Assembly: GCA_030386875.1 (NCBI GenBank)
Contig: CM059556.1
Coordinates: 35,318,964 to 35,382,963 of the forward strand
DNA length: 64,000 bases
Reading direction: 5' to 3'
DNA from: Morinoia aosen
Taxonomy: Eukaryota > Arthropoda > Malacostraca > Amphipoda > Talitridae
The translations under genes and the position numbers were made by a program. Shown piece by piece: positions 11,111 through 23,230 of this stretch (positions within the stretch are counted from its first letter, which is position 1; each line of letters opens with the position of its first letter). The notes under the pieces were generated by a model that saw nothing but the letters and a program-made list of their open reading frames with translations, was not told the origin of the DNA and did no database searches.

Positions 11111-13254
11111 GACACAACTCGTGAAGATAAATTTCCCAAGCGAATACTTCACGGTGGTTCATCTTCAGTCCCCAATGTTTATACTTGAAAGGGTCAAATA
11201 GTTAGATCTCGCATCACTGGCCATTTAGCAGCTGCAATGCCCTCCGTTCGCATAGGTGTGACTCTTCAGCAATACCCAGTGCTGAAGTTTACTGGAGTTT
11301 ACTCACACTATTGTGAGTATTGTAGTTTACTCACACTATTCGTGCTACTTGTTGAAGTAACCTTCTACTGTTCTACTTTTTATTCGTGTTATTTGTTCCA
11401 GTGACATGACACCGTCTCGATGCTGCCTTGAATTCCTTTCATCTTCCGTATTTGCAAACTCAGTAACTTTGATAACATTTTCTTATGGTAGAGGATCCAT
11501 TATGTGCACCGAAGATGTACATTACCCTTTCTTTGAATCCCTCTCTTCCTTTTCTTGTAGCGCATGACGTAGCCTAACAACTTCTTTTTCCATCAGGTAT
11601 ATCTAGTTCGGTAAATGTTTACGGCAGACACTAATCGCGAGTGACGCCATGGCTGCCCTGATGTGTACTTATCATTTGCGTTGCGTAATCGAATTATTTA
11701 AGAACAGTCGGTAAATTTATAGAAAAGAATGATAAAGCAATTACATTTCCAGGTTAGTAAAATCGTTTAAATAAAATAACATAAGCTAAGCTACCCAACC
11801 TAACGTATCTTATAACGTTCATTCCAGCTATGAAAAACGAAAATTAAAATACCGCTATGGCTCGTTAAGTACGAATTTACGGCGAAAAGTGCATGGAAGA
11901 AAAGTTGTTTATTTCAATCTCATTATCATTATACAAGCAACAGAAATTGAAAAATCGATTAGTGTCCGGTGGTAAACAAAAACCTCTAGTTTTACTTTTA
12001 TATATCTTTCTCAAATTTAAAAGTTCCTGCTGTAATTCGCTACATTGTTGAGTTTATGCGATGTGTGCCTTGTGTTGAGTAGAAGGCCAACAAGCGCTCG
12101 ATAAATAATTTAAAACATTTAACTTTGCAGAAGCAGTAGTCAAAACACATGAACCACAAGTGTAGGCACCTTAATAGTTGAAAATAAAAGAATTCCTAAA
12201 AAACCTACAAGAAAACTGGTAAAACAACAATTTTAAACACTACTTGAACAACAACAAATACGTGAAATACGCATTCAGTTCAAGTTTATCAGGGTTCATC
12301 ATTCAATTACCCTGAAATTTTGCACTCTTTTGATTACAGAGGATAAAAAAGAACATGGTGCGTAGTTCAGAATGCCTCAAAAAGTTAGCATTAACCTTTC
12401 AACATCAGAATTTTTGTCCTCACGCCACGGTTATCACAACCACCGCCATTTGAGAGTCACTGACATCAGGTTGTCACCGATATCAGGTCGGAAAAAAACT
12501 GCCCCTCGGCAGTGAACTTCTCAAAAGACCTTAGGGAACAAATTTCATAAGCAATACAATATTTTCCTATAATTACAAAAAGTCGATTCTTTGGAAAACT
12601 CCTGAGTACGATGAAAAGGAGAACAAATGTTGAACGGTACAGTTTTATAATTCATTGTACGAATTGTTAGTTTTTGGAGAGGACCGTATAGTTCTCAAGA
12701 CGATAAACGGTTAAGAATGAGTTGCTATTCCTGATCAGATGTGACATGAACCTTATGCTGCACAAATTAAACTCCAATCCCAAGCAAACGAAAGCAGTCG
12801 AGGGCTGTTAGAAGTGCATCCCCAATTTCCAGCAAACTTATTTACACGATCCCCCACGATTTTTAGCCACCAAAGTAGCGCCTTGAGCACTCACTGGACA
12901 GGTATAGCCTCAGGAGGGCGGCTAAAAAAGTAGTTGTTCCGGTGAAAAAGTTGAACTAAGAATAAGATACGACTGTAGGGTCTCAAACTTATTAGTTTTT
13001 GCGAGCGGATGAGCTACAATACAGAAATTTACGCTCAGTAACGTAGGTTAGAAGGCCGCGCGACAGGCACGGAAAGCGACGCCGGCTTAGCGAGCTCTGG
13101 GTTGTTCGTTGCATCCCAATGAGAAGCTGGGATGCGCTGGGCATCCCAATGAGGAGTTGAGGCGTCTGTGTGGTGCATCCCGGCCAGTGGCGTGCGTTGT
13201 AATGCATCCCTACGCAGCAACCTTGTTTGCAGTGCACCGTTCCAACATCCCTAA
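11111..13254. other. No gene seen
   Basis: Besides the fold-back half copy (11820-11975) the region shows only unassigned AT-rich sequence; open frames are short and not protein-like. Confidence 0.35.
11820..11975. mobile_element. Half copy of the fold-back element
   Basis: Carries the right-arm sequence seen at 8280-8420 (ccagct...aaaattaa...taccgctatggctcgttaa...aaaaatcgattagt), diverged, without the inverted partner. Confidence 0.5.
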
Positions 13255-13405
13255 CGGGTTGGCTGAATCCCTGCGGGGATGGTTGCGTCCCTGTGGGTAT
13301 GGTTGCATCCCTCCGGGGATGGTTGCATGCCTGTGGGGATGGTTGCATCCCTGTGGGTATGGTTGCATCCCTGTGGGGATGGCTGCATCCCTGTGGGGTT
13401 AATTT
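13255..13405 (+). repeat. Minisatellite, 20-bp unit, about 7-8 copies
   Basis: Unit GATGGTTGCATCCCTGTGGG with few changes. Open frames on both strands here (GCIPVGMVAS-type repeats) are only the array read through. Confidence 0.8.
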
Positions 13406-13499
13406 CACAAAGCTGCATCCCAGTGTGGGCTGCAGAGGGTTGCATGCAAGTGGAACATAGTCATTATTTATAAGCAACTCATTATAACGTTTCCCGTAA

Positions 13500-13692
13500 A
13501 GGGACCCACCGGTGGTCACTGAGATTTTCATAATGATGCTGACCGACTTCTTGTCACTCACTCAATTTCCATAAATACTAAATGAAGGTGCGATCCAGAT
13601 AATGTTTGCTGTTCTCAAAATCGCTAGGTACAATAGATTTTAATTTTGAATTGAAATTTGAACTTCAGTTTAACCTATGCCTGAAAACGTGT
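13500..13692. mobile_element. TTAA-type miniature element
   Basis: GACCCACCGGTGGTCACTGA at one end, ATAATGATGCTGACCGAC inside, GAACTTCAGTTTAACC and ACGTGTTAAAG at the other end. Confidence 0.5.
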
Positions 13693-14009
13693 TAAAGTTG
13701 TAATCAGGCGGAGTTAAGGTAACTGAATAGTTTTTCAGCAGGAAACCACTCGAACATTCATGCTTTTCTTGCTCTTCTTCCGTGAAGTGGAATAAAATGG
13801 TACTGTGAACGTGAAAGAAGTTTACCGGTTAATTTTGGCTCGACATTTTCTACATTTATTTCCAATATTTAGAGTTTTTTCAATTCAATTTGATTCCTTT
13901 TCAAATAACATATGAGCTTCATTTTAATTCTATTCTGACGCTGTTCTCCTATAATCTACCGTTACCCCAACTCTAATTTAACTTTTTCACGCTATTTGAA
14001 CTTAATCCT

Positions 14010-14165
14010 CGACATTCCATTTTATTTATAAATATTGTTGTGCACAGTGCGAATCAATGTATGTAGGTTGTGCTGGCAGTACATTGAGTCACAAGATTGC
14101 AGAGCATAGTGAATTATATTGTCGCACAGGTGGCATCCAAGGCACAATAGACGTAACAAGGTTGC
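14010..14165 (+). mobile_element. Penelope-like retroelement relic: GIY-YIG endonuclease fragment
   Basis: One frame reads FIYKYCCAQCESMYVGCAGS then TLSHKIAEHSELYCRTGGI. This matches the start of the GIY-YIG nuclease of Penelope-like elements: I-Y-x-I-x-C-x-x-C, then Y-V-G, then L-x-x-R/K-I-x-E-H and a later RTG. Only this part survives; no reverse transcriptase is seen beside it. It is followed at once by a different dispersed repeat (14170-14390). Confidence 0.55.
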
Positions 14166-14167
14166 GT

Positions 14168-14390
14168 CAAACCAGTTTTTTTCCGTTGACCGTGTCACAA
14201 TGCTGACGTCATGGCACCGAGCCAATAGCAGCGCTCAGATTTCATCTGGCAACACTGCTAGCTTCAAATCTAGCTCCACTATTGGCCTAACGACATGTCG
14301 CAATGTTGACGTCATTTAGCGAGTTAGAAATGAAACCTTTCTATTGGCTAGGTGAACAAGAGGTATATTTTTCCCCATAGAAATGATTTT
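14168..14390 (+). repeat. Dispersed repeat (copy 2 of 3)
   Basis: Contains GCCAATAGCAGCGCTCAGAT, CTCCACTATTGGCCTAACGA and AACCTTTCTATTGGCTAGGT. An inverted copy is at 39250-39530. CCAAT/ATTGG boxes recur on both strands. Confidence 0.55.
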
Positions 14391-14987
14391 AACTTGTTTC
14401 CTCTACCATGATGTTAGGGTAACCTTCTCATTGAGCAGTCAGTACCCGTTATTTTCAACTGATTTTATGCAGCCCAAACAGCTAAGATGTGTATGTATTT
14501 TAAATATCAGCCATCTTTTTTTGTTCATGTTCCAGGTGAGTGTAGGAGTTATCCCGAAATATTCTTTTAAATCTTCAAATATTTTTCTTCACTCATGTTT
14601 TTGTTTTGTTTTTATTTTACTTGATTATTTACTGAAAAAGAAATATGCGTCATTAAGAGCTTTAATGAATTGACGACAAATGTTTTGAAGTTTTGCGTCA
14701 TTGCCGTAATAGCTTGAGTTTGATTTCCTTCGTTTCATTGCGTTTTGTTACAATTTTTACGTAAAAAACTGCAACACTAATTTCATAATTCCGAGTACAG
14801 TTCCACGAAAAAATATTTTTTCGAACCCATTCATTAGCTTTCGAACAACCGTGCACTGGCGCACGCATTGTCAATATAAAATAAAATCAATAAATGAATT
14901 TTGTTGAAAATTACTCCCCATTGAAATAAAAACATTGAAGCGCCGCAACCTTTCATGAGTATATTTGAAATATACTACTTGTCAAGA

Positions 14988-15080
14988 ATGTTAGTTTACG
15001 TCAGTGAGTGCTAGTGAATGTTAGTTTACGTCAGTGAGTGCTAGTGAATGTTAGTTTACGTCAGTGAGTGCTAGTGAATG
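14988..15080 (+). repeat. Tandem repeat, 30-bp unit, 3 copies
   Basis: Three exact copies containing TTAGTTTACGTCAGTGAGTG. Confidence 0.85.
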
Positions 15081-15529
15081 TATCAGACATTATTGTAATA
15101 ATAATTAATTGGTATGTATCGCTAAAACCTTGTTGCGCCTCGAAGCTCTAAGCGCATCATTAATTATATTATATTAAATGATTAGCTTGAAATTAATGAA
15201 CAAAATAGTTTTAAAACCATAAATAGAATACTCATAATTGAACATCGAGAGACTTTGATTTGAGTTCACATTGATCACCGGTTCTTTAAATACAAATCTA
15301 CGGTTTGTTTACACCAATGTTCAATACCTCGCGATTGATAAGGTGTTCGAGTCCGTGATTGCAAATTTCAACATTTATACAACTGAGTATTCTCATCGTT
15401 TGAAGACCGTTGGGATCATCGTTTCATTTCTCAAGTAACGGTGGCAGAGACATTGCAGTTTCCATACAAGAAATGAGAATGTTATAGTGTTACACTGACA
15501 ATATGTATCTTCATTTCACAGACAACACT

Positions 15530-16366
15530 GACGATGACATATTCATTCCTCAGGCAAAACTGATAAAATTTCTACATCTCAAGCCATACTGACAATACCA
15601 TTTTCATTGCTCAGGCAACACTGACAACATCATTTTTACATCCCAAGTCATACTGACAATACCATTTTCATTGCTCAGGCAACACTGACAACATCATTTT
15701 TACATCCCAAGTCATACTGACAATACCATTTTCATTGCTCAGGCAACACTGACAACATCATTTTTACATCCCAAGTCATACTGACAATACCATTTTCATT
15801 ACTCAGGCAACACTGACAACATCATTTTTACATCCCAAGTCATACTGACAATACCATTTTCATTGCTCAGGCAACACTGACAACATCATTTTTACATCCC
15901 AAGTCATACTGACAATACCATTTTCATTGCTCAGGCAACACTGACAACATCATTTTTACATCCCAAGTCATACTGACAATACCATTTTCATTGCTCAGGC
16001 AACACTGACAACATCATTTTTACATCCCAAGTCATACTGACAATACCATTTTCATCGCTCAGGCAACACTGATAACATCATTTTTACATCCCAAGTCATA
16101 CTGACAATACCATTTTCATTGCTCAGGCAACACTGATAACATCATTTTTACATCCCACGTCATACTGGCAATACCATTTTCATTGCTCAGGCAACACTGA
16201 CAACATCATTTTTACATCCCAAGTCATACTGACAATACCATTTTCATTGCTCAGGCAACACTGACAACATCATTTTTACATCCCAAGTCATACTGACAAT
16301 ACCATTTTCATTGCTCAGGCAACACTGACAACATCATTTTTACATCCCAAGTCATACTGACAAAGA
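15530..16366 (+). repeat. Minisatellite, 64-bp unit, about 13 copies
   Basis: Unit contains CAGGCAACACTGACAACATC and CCCAAGTCATACTGACAATA; nearly identical in the middle, diverged at the left. Confidence 0.9.
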
Positions 16367-16654
16367 TGTTCAGGTAACACCCAAGATAACTTCAGTTCGT
16401 ATAAGCCAAACAATGGAAAATAAAACAATCATAATTAAAAATTGAGTCATCACTCATTCGAACTGATCAACAACTAGGGGCTCGTAGTTAACCTATAAAA
16501 TAATAGTTCAAATTTATCACAAGTTTTTTAAATCTCGGAATGTTTGCTAACGAAATGGACTACCATAAAATAATAGTTAAAATTTATCACAATCGCTATA
16601 AAATCATGGAATGTTTGCTAACGGAATGGACTTCTCGAGAGCGAGTGTAGAATT

Positions 16655-17270
16655 TAATTTTAACTAGTTCAAATTAAGGTCCATTGGTAAGTATACAAAT
16701 TAACTAGATCAAATTAAGTAGCATAGTTTCGTAGTTAATTTACGAAGTTTCAAATTAGGTACCATAATTAAGTAGGCGAGTTAACTACTTCAAATTAAGC
16801 TCCATAGTTAAGTAGACAGGTTAACTAGTTTAATAAGCTCCATAGTTAAGTATATAGGTTAACTAGTTCAAATTAAGCGCCATAGTCAAGTATACAGGTT
16901 AACTAGTTCAAATTAAGCTCCATAGTTAAGTAGACAGCTTAACTAGTTCAAATAAAGCTCCATAGTTAAGTAGACAGCTTAACTAGTTCAAATTAAGCTC
17001 CATAGTTAAGTAGACAGCTTAACTAGTTCAAACTAAGCTCCATGGTTAAGTAGACAAGTCAACTAATTAAAATTAAGCTCCTTAGCTAAGTAGACAGGTT
17101 AACTGGTTCAAACTAAGTTCGATAGTTAAGTAGACATATTAAGTAGTTAAAGTTTAGAACCATAGTTTGGTAGTTAAGTTACGAAGTTTCATATTAAGTA
17201 CTATAGTTAAGTAGATATATTAAAAAGTCTTAAATTAAGTGCCATGGTTAAGAAGATAAGTTAAGTAGCA
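16655..17270 (+). repeat. Degenerate minisatellite, ~42-bp unit, about 14 copies
   Basis: Core units contain AAATTAAGCTCCATAGTTAA and GTAGACAG; edges are more diverged. Lies downstream of the donor of the last gene A exon seen. Confidence 0.75.
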
Positions 17271-17584
17271 TCCAATTACGTGTGTTGTTCCAAGTGAACT
17301 GCCTTCATCAATATAAACTTTATTAATCTTCTAACCGTACTATTCATTAGTTGATTATTTCGTGTTAATCGTTGACTTTAGTTGGAACTCAACATTTCAC
17401 ACTGATCAGTCTCAATTTTATCTTCGGAAACATTTTATGAGTTCAAATGAATGTTTAAGAATTACAATAACGAAAATATGTAGAAAGAAAACGCAAATTT
17501 TCGCGACGAAAACCTGCTTACAATTTGACTGCAATTATTTGTATTTTCTAGGGAATAATTAGAATAAAAACTCCTTAAATTTAC

Positions 17585-17698
17585 CCCAGACTTGACCCAA
17601 TATGCTGGGGTGGAAGACGACGGAGCCGCGAGCGGTGTTGCCGTCCCTGAAGGTAGTTTCCTTGTACTCCACAGCACCAACTTGTACAAAAACTTCCG
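17585..17698 (-). CDS. Gene A exon 12 (last exon seen)
   Basis: 114 nt; acceptor CAAAAATCTAG, donor CTGGG|GTAAAT, phase 1 to 1. Reads EVFVQVGAVEYKETTFRDGN then TARGSVVFHPSILGQVW. The composition is strongly protein-like, and it is GC-rich in an AT-rich stretch. Another frame is also open but is Ser/Thr/Pro-rich and less convincing. No following exon was found in the window. Confidence 0.62.
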
Positions 17699-18245
17699 CT
17701 AGATTTTTGAGCATCACTGGAACATAACGGTTTTTTTACTTCAATGTGAAGGTATTTTCTAATAAATCATAGTTAACATTGAAACATATTTATGGGTGAA
17801 GCTAAAACTTAACGGTTTTTGTACTTTAATGTGAAAGTATTTTTTAATAAATTATAGTTAAAAACGAAACATATTTTTGGGCATAGCTGAAACAAACCGG
17901 TTGTTCAATTTCAATATGAAGGTATTTTCCAACAAATAATAGAAATGATGAAAACGGTCATAAATTTCTGAGCGAAGTTAAAATACCAAGGCAATTATAT
18001 TTAAATCTAAGGGTATTGATAAATAAATTGCTGATTAAACGGCTACAACTTTTTCAGCACAGCAGAAACAAAGGTTTTTTTATTTCAATATAAGAGTATT
18101 CTCTAGTAAAAAATACAATTGTTGATAACATGGGTACTAGTTTGAGCACCACTAAAACATAAGTTATTACATTCCAAATTGAGGCAAGGTATATTTAATG
18201 ATACAATTGTTGATCAGACCGTCACTGCATCAGCAAAACCGTGCT
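17690..18245 (+). repeat. Degenerate tandem repeat, ~107-bp unit, about 5 copies, starting at an exon edge
   Basis: Units share GGTTTTTTTACTTCAATGTG, AAGGTATTTTCTAATAAAT and a minus-strand TGCTCAAAAATCTAG-like stretch that in the first copy is the acceptor region of the 17.70-kb exon. Confidence 0.6.
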
Positions 18246-18316
18246 GTGACCGTGTGTCAATACACGCCACGTCTGACACACACACGCCACGTCTGACACA
18301 ATCACGTGCAACTGAC

Positions 18317-18359
18317 CTGCCACGCCGCCACGTGCTGCGTCACCACACGCGGGCACGCG
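18317..18359 (-). CDS. Gene A exon 11 (short, tentative)
   Basis: 43 nt between TTTTACATTTCAG and TGGCAG|GTCAGT. With phase 0 in and 1 out it reads RVPACGDAARGGVA and links the exons on either side. A different frame (ACPRVVTQHVAAWQ) resembles the end of exon 2 (VTSAHALWQ), and the junction bases GTGGCAGGTCAGTTGC are the same in both places, so this may instead be a duplicated copy of exon 2's end. Confidence 0.42.
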
Positions 18360-18514
18360 CTGAAATGTAAAAGTAAATATCAAACGACTAAATAAAATTG
18401 CAGCAAGTTTGTTTACGTCTTCATGGCTCATCAAGGCATTAAATATATTATTATTTTTGGCTTATAGTGGTGAACTGAACGAAGAATAAACGAGATAAGT
18501 ACTAACTCAAGTTT

Positions 18515-18735
18515 GAATAATCGTTACAAACTCAATTATGAATGACTACAAACTCAAGTTTAAAAGATTACTAACTCAAGTTTGAATAATTACTTACCCA
18601 AGTTAGAATAATCATCACAAAATCAAGTTAGAATAATCATCACAAACTCAAGTTAGAATAATCATTACAAACTTAACCTTGAGTAATCATTGTTCACTTA
18701 AGTTTGAATAATTATTAACTCAAGTTTGAACTTGA
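18515..18735 (+). repeat. Minisatellite, ~25-bp unit, about 8 copies
   Basis: Unit resembles TAATCATCACAAACTCAAGT plus five bases. Confidence 0.7.
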
Positions 18736-18875
18736 CCTCATCGCCAAGTTAGTGTCCTAATGAAGATTTGATTAGATTGCTAAAGACGGAGTCATTCATT
18801 GGGCACAGTTGCGCTGAGTAATCTACCGCACGTCTTTGTGTAATTCGTCGGATAGCACTATAGTGTGGTGCTGGT

Positions 18876-19305
18876 GAAAGGTTAGATAAGATTTTAGTTT
18901 ACGCTTCCCTAACCGCTAAAAAAAAAACGTTCCGAAGAGAGGAAGGTACCATTAAGTAGGGAGATGAGGGAACGCGAAATCTAATCCATGCTAAAATAAA
19001 AACAGTGAGTTGGAATAGAATAGAACTGAATCGCGAATAGAACTGAATCGCGAGTAGTTGAAATAGAATAGAAACAGTGTGTTGAGAAAGAAGTTTATCA
19101 TACAAGAAAAAAGTTGAAGAAGAAAGTAGTTGGTACTGAAAGACAGGATAGCAGAGAACCGACAAAATGCGTTCCTCAACAAAACCAAAAAACATTTTTA
19201 TTTCAACGAAAAGAACGCCTACCTAACTCTCAGCGCGGACCCTCACATTGTCCCCCTGGGAGCGCTAATTCCCATAGATACAATAGTTGCATCCCCCTGA
19301 GAGGC
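18876..19305 (+). repeat. Long dispersed repeat in a gene A intron
   Basis: GTTAGATAAGATTTTAGTTT, CTAACTCTCAGCGCGGACCC and CCCATAGATACAATAGTTGC. Contains a small internal tandem (ATCGCGAATAGAACTGA). Confidence 0.6.
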
Positions 19306-19943
19306 AGTGCTGCTAAAATCAAATGTAATTTTAGGAGACGTAATATTTTGAATAAAGCTGAAAAAACTGCATTCGCTCTGGACTTTCACAGCGCAGGTTG
19401 GTCTGTCACGAGACGTTAGGCTCCCCAATTACATGCTGAGGATATTTTTGAGAACCAATCTTTTCCCACAGCTTTCTTCGTAGCGTTCCTAAACGTTTTT
19501 CTATTATACATTACCTATAATTCTCATTTAAGTGTTATTATTATAACATTCCTGCGTACTCCTATCCTAATATTATATTAGCTATAGATCTATCGAAGTT
19601 GTCACGTCACAGCAGTCACGATGATATGTGATGTCTGTGTGCCCTGATCTTACGTCTGTTATCATTGCCTAAAGTTTTGTGCTGGAACACAAAGCTGTCT
19701 GGGATGCTACCTACGCCATACAAAGTTACCTATCAATCTATTTTTGACCAGGTTTTAATGATCGTTCGATAAATATTACTTCAACGACATCCTCCCTACT
19801 ATATTCGTAATAAATGTAGAGACTTGTAAACCTGGGAACAAGTGAAAACAAAACAAACGAAACTCTAATGGCATTTTCCGTGGTCACTGGCTTGTTAGGC
19901 TTAGCCACCTTACTAAAGAAAGCCAAGTGTCCGCTGACAAGAT

Positions 19944-20280
19944 AATAAGTTAGTTTATGACTCTCTTTTCACAACTAAGGTTTCCCAAAGAGAAAGTGGA
20001 GGAAGGGACCATTTGGGTTCGCGGAGTCCTTGCGCAAGGTTTGATCCCATACAAGATCCCTGCGCACAGAAACAGTGAGCTAGGAAAGAAGTTTTTGAAA
20101 CAAGATTACAGCGGCAGAAGAAAGTAAAAGGTGCTGAAAAACAGGATAACAGTGAACTGAAAAAAGATGGTAATTTACAAAACAGAAAATATTAAAAAAA
20201 TCCTACTTAATTCTCAGCTCGTGACCTCTCATTTTCCTTCTGGGAGAGAAATACATAAGATATTGCCTCCCATAGGTTGA
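19944..20280 (+). repeat. Long dispersed repeat in a gene A intron
   Basis: ATAATAAGTTAGTTTATGAC, GAAACAGTGAGCTAGGAAAG and AATTCTCAGCTCGTGACCTC. Confidence 0.6.
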
Positions 20281-20439
20281 GTACATCAATTTTAGGTCAC
20301 TCTGTATTAAGCAAAAATATATATAGCTGTGATGACCGCATACCTCATAATTTTGTAGTTAACAATTGTTTAATAGAGCAATCGTTGAGAATGAGAAACT
20401 TGAAACTCATTTTTATACCCATGAATTAAATTGAAAAAA

Positions 20440-20672
20440 TATGAAAAAGAAGTTTCTTAAAAAGAAGTTTCTTAAAAAGAAGTTTCTTAAAAAGAAGTTT
20501 CTGAAAAAGAAGTTTCTTAAAAAGAAGTTTCTTAAAAAGAAGCTTCTTAAAAAGAAGTTTCTTAAAAAGAAGCTTCTTAAAAAGAAGTTTCTTAAAAAGA
20601 AGTTTCTTAAAAAGAAGCTTCTTAAAAAGAAGTTTCTTAAAAAGAAGTTTCTAAAAATTAAGTTTCTTAAAT
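20440..20672 (+). repeat. Minisatellite, 15-bp unit, about 15 copies
   Basis: Unit AAAAAGAAGTTTCTT, with GCTT variants and one AAGTTTCTG. The frame KKKFL is a by-product. Confidence 0.9.
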
Positions 20673-20917
20673 TATTTGAAAAAATGAAGTTTCAGATTCA
20701 TTTTAACACACATGAATGACCCAATGTTGAGAATGAATAACTCGTAACGCATTGTAACGCCCAGGAATTAAACCGGCATTGAAAATGAACAACTTTTATC
20801 ATACTCGTTTTTGACGCCCACGAGTCAAAACGATGATGAGAATAAACAACCTGCGCGGAATCTTAACGCGTTTCCACAATTAAGACACATTCTCCAAATG
20901 CAGTATACTGACTCACG

Positions 20918-21025
20918 CACTTGGAACAACGAGAGGAGCTGATTTTTTTCTGTGTGTGACACTTCGAGCAGCAGGAGGAGCAGCTCTGTTGCTGTCGGTG
21001 TGTCGCCTTCATGCGGTCCGTGTGC
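20918..21025 (-). CDS. Gene A exon 10
   Basis: Acceptor TAGACATTTCACAG, phase 0. Reads AHGPHEGDTPTATELLLLLL then EVSHTEKNQLLSLFQ. Two donors overlap: CAA|GTGCGT (used here, exon end about 20918, phase 0, keeps the frame into the 18.36-kb exon) and GTGC|GTGAGT (stronger, four bases on, but joins out of frame). Either could be used if another exon exists. Another frame is Cys-rich and also open; phase with exon 9 favours the one given. Confidence 0.55.
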
Positions 21026-21104
21026 CTGTGAAATGTCTAAATTTACTTTAACAAATGTACTTACAATCGTGGTCTTGCATTTGTACTTAGCACAAATGTA
21101 ATTG

Positions 21105-21592
21105 TACGAATGAGCTTGTGCTAATGAGCTTGTGCCAATGAGCTTGTGCCAATGAGCTTGTGCAAATGAGCTTGTGCCAATGAGCTTGTGCTAATGAGCC
21201 TGTGCTAATGAGCTTGTGCTAATGAGCCTGTGCTAATGAGCCTGTGCTAATGAGCTTGTGCTAATGAGCTTGTGCAAATTAGCTTGTGCAAATTAGCTTG
21301 TGCTAATGAGCTTGTGCTAATGAGCTTTTGCTAATGAGCTTAAGCTAATGAGCATGTGCTAATGAGCTTGTGCTAATGAGCTTGTGCCAATGAGAATGTG
21401 CTAATGAGCTTATGCTAATGAGCTTGTTCTAATGAGCTTGTGCTAATGAGTTTGTGCTAATGAGCTTATGCTAATGAGCTCGCGCTAATGAGCTTGTGCT
21501 AATGAGCTTGTGCTAACGAGCTTGTGCTAACGAGCTTGTGCTAACGAGCTTGTGCTAATGAGCTTGTGCTAATGAGCTTGTGCTAATGAGCA
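21105..21592 (+). repeat. Minisatellite, 14-bp unit, about 34 copies
   Basis: Unit AATGAGCTTGTGCT. Sits about 80 bases from the acceptor of gene A exon 10. Confidence 0.9.
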
Positions 21593-21849
21593 AATTCGAC
21601 AGTACACCTTCACAATACATCTACATAAATTACTTTCTACTTTCTAAAAAGTATTAAAAAATATAACACAAATAAGGATGTAATATATTGTATTCGTTAT
21701 CAATGAGATTCGATTCTGAAACTCTTCAAGCATGCAGAGAAAGAATACATAGAACTGTATTGAATAAAAAAGAAATGGAACGAAATAGTGTAAATAAGTT
21801 TATCCACGAGTTGAATAGTGCAAGCAGCAATGACATAAACTTTCAACTC

Positions 21850-23045
21850 AGCCTCTCTACTCGGCCACACTCAACTCGGCCACACTCAACCCGGCCACAC
21901 TCAACTCGGTCACACTCAACTCGGTCACACTCAACCCGGCCACAGTCAACCCGGCCACACTCAACCCGGCCACACTCAACCCGGCCACACTCAACCCGGC
22001 CACACTCAACCCGGCCACACTCAACCCGGCCACACTCAACCCGGCCACACTCAACTCGGCCACACTCAACCCGGCCACAGTCAACCCGGCCACACTCAAC
22101 CCGGCCACAGTCAACCCGGCCACACTCAACTCGGTCACACTCAACCCGGCCACACTCAACCCGGCCACAGTCAACTCGGCCACACTCAACTCGGTCACAC
22201 TCAACCCGGCCACAGTCAACCCGGCCACACTCAACCCGGCCACACTCAACCCGGCCACACTCAACCCGGCCACACTCAACCCGGCCACACTCAACCCGGC
22301 CACACTCAACCCGGCCACACTCAACTCGGCCACACTCAACTCGGCCACACTCAACCCGGCCACAGTCAACCCGGCCACACTCAACCCGGCCACAGTCAAC
22401 CCGGCCACACTCAACTCGGCCACACTCAACCCGGCCACAGTCAACCCGGCCACAGTCAACCCGGCCACAGTCAACCCGGCCACAGTCAACCCGGCCACAG
22501 TCAACCCGGCCACACTCAACCCGGCCACAGTCAACCCGGCCACAGTCAACTCGGCCACAGTCAACTCGGCCACACTCAACTCGGCCACACTCAACCCGGC
22601 CACAGTCAACCCGGCCACACTCAACTCGGCCACACTCAACTCGGCCACACTCAACCCGGCCACAGTCAACCCGGCCACACTCAACTCGGCCACACTCAAC
22701 CCGGCCACACTCAACTCGGCCACACTCAACTCGGCCACACTCAACCCGGCCACACTCAACCCGGCCACACTCAACTCGGCCACACTCAACTCGGCCACAC
22801 TCAACCCGGCCACACTCAACTCGGCCACACTCAACTCGGCCACACTCAACTCGGCCACACTCAACTCGGCCACACTTAACTCGGTCACACTCAACTCGGC
22901 CACACTCAACTCGGCCACACTCAACTCGGCCACACTCAACTCGGCCACACTCAACTCGGCCACACTCAACTCGGCCACACTTAACTCGGTCACACTCAAC
23001 TCGGTCACACTCAACTCGGCCACACTCAACTCGGCCACACTCAAC
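21850..23045 (+). repeat. Minisatellite, 15-bp unit, about 80 copies
   Basis: Unit CACTCAACCCGGCCA with C/T (CCCGG or CTCGG) and C/G (CACTC or CAGTC) variants. Being a multiple of three with no stop, it leaves long frames open on both strands; I do not read them as proteins. Confidence 0.92.
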
Positions 23046-23230
23046 CAGAATTTCTGAGATTGCCGATTCCTAGTTTTTCTCTTGAACATTTTACAAAACT
23101 CACGCATTCTAGTTAACATATCCTGTGGAGGCTCAAATTATTTTCGAATGATAAATCTAGTTTCAGAATAAATTTAGAGGCCTCAAAATTAGCTTTCCGA
23201 TTTTTGCTCTTTGCGGATTTCATAACTCAC

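Noticed and set aside
20441-20719. KKKFL repeat protein on the plus strand
   Set aside because: Minisatellite read-through in an intron of gene A, on the opposite strand.
21688-23119. Large repetitive open frames (STRPH and SVAEL repeats)
   Set aside because: Both strands are open because of the 15-bp unit; no flanking coding signal or splice fit.
23189-23230. Stop at 23189 as the end of gene A
   Set aside because: A strong GTGAGT donor at 23230 precedes it, and the 21.0-kb exon continues in phase.
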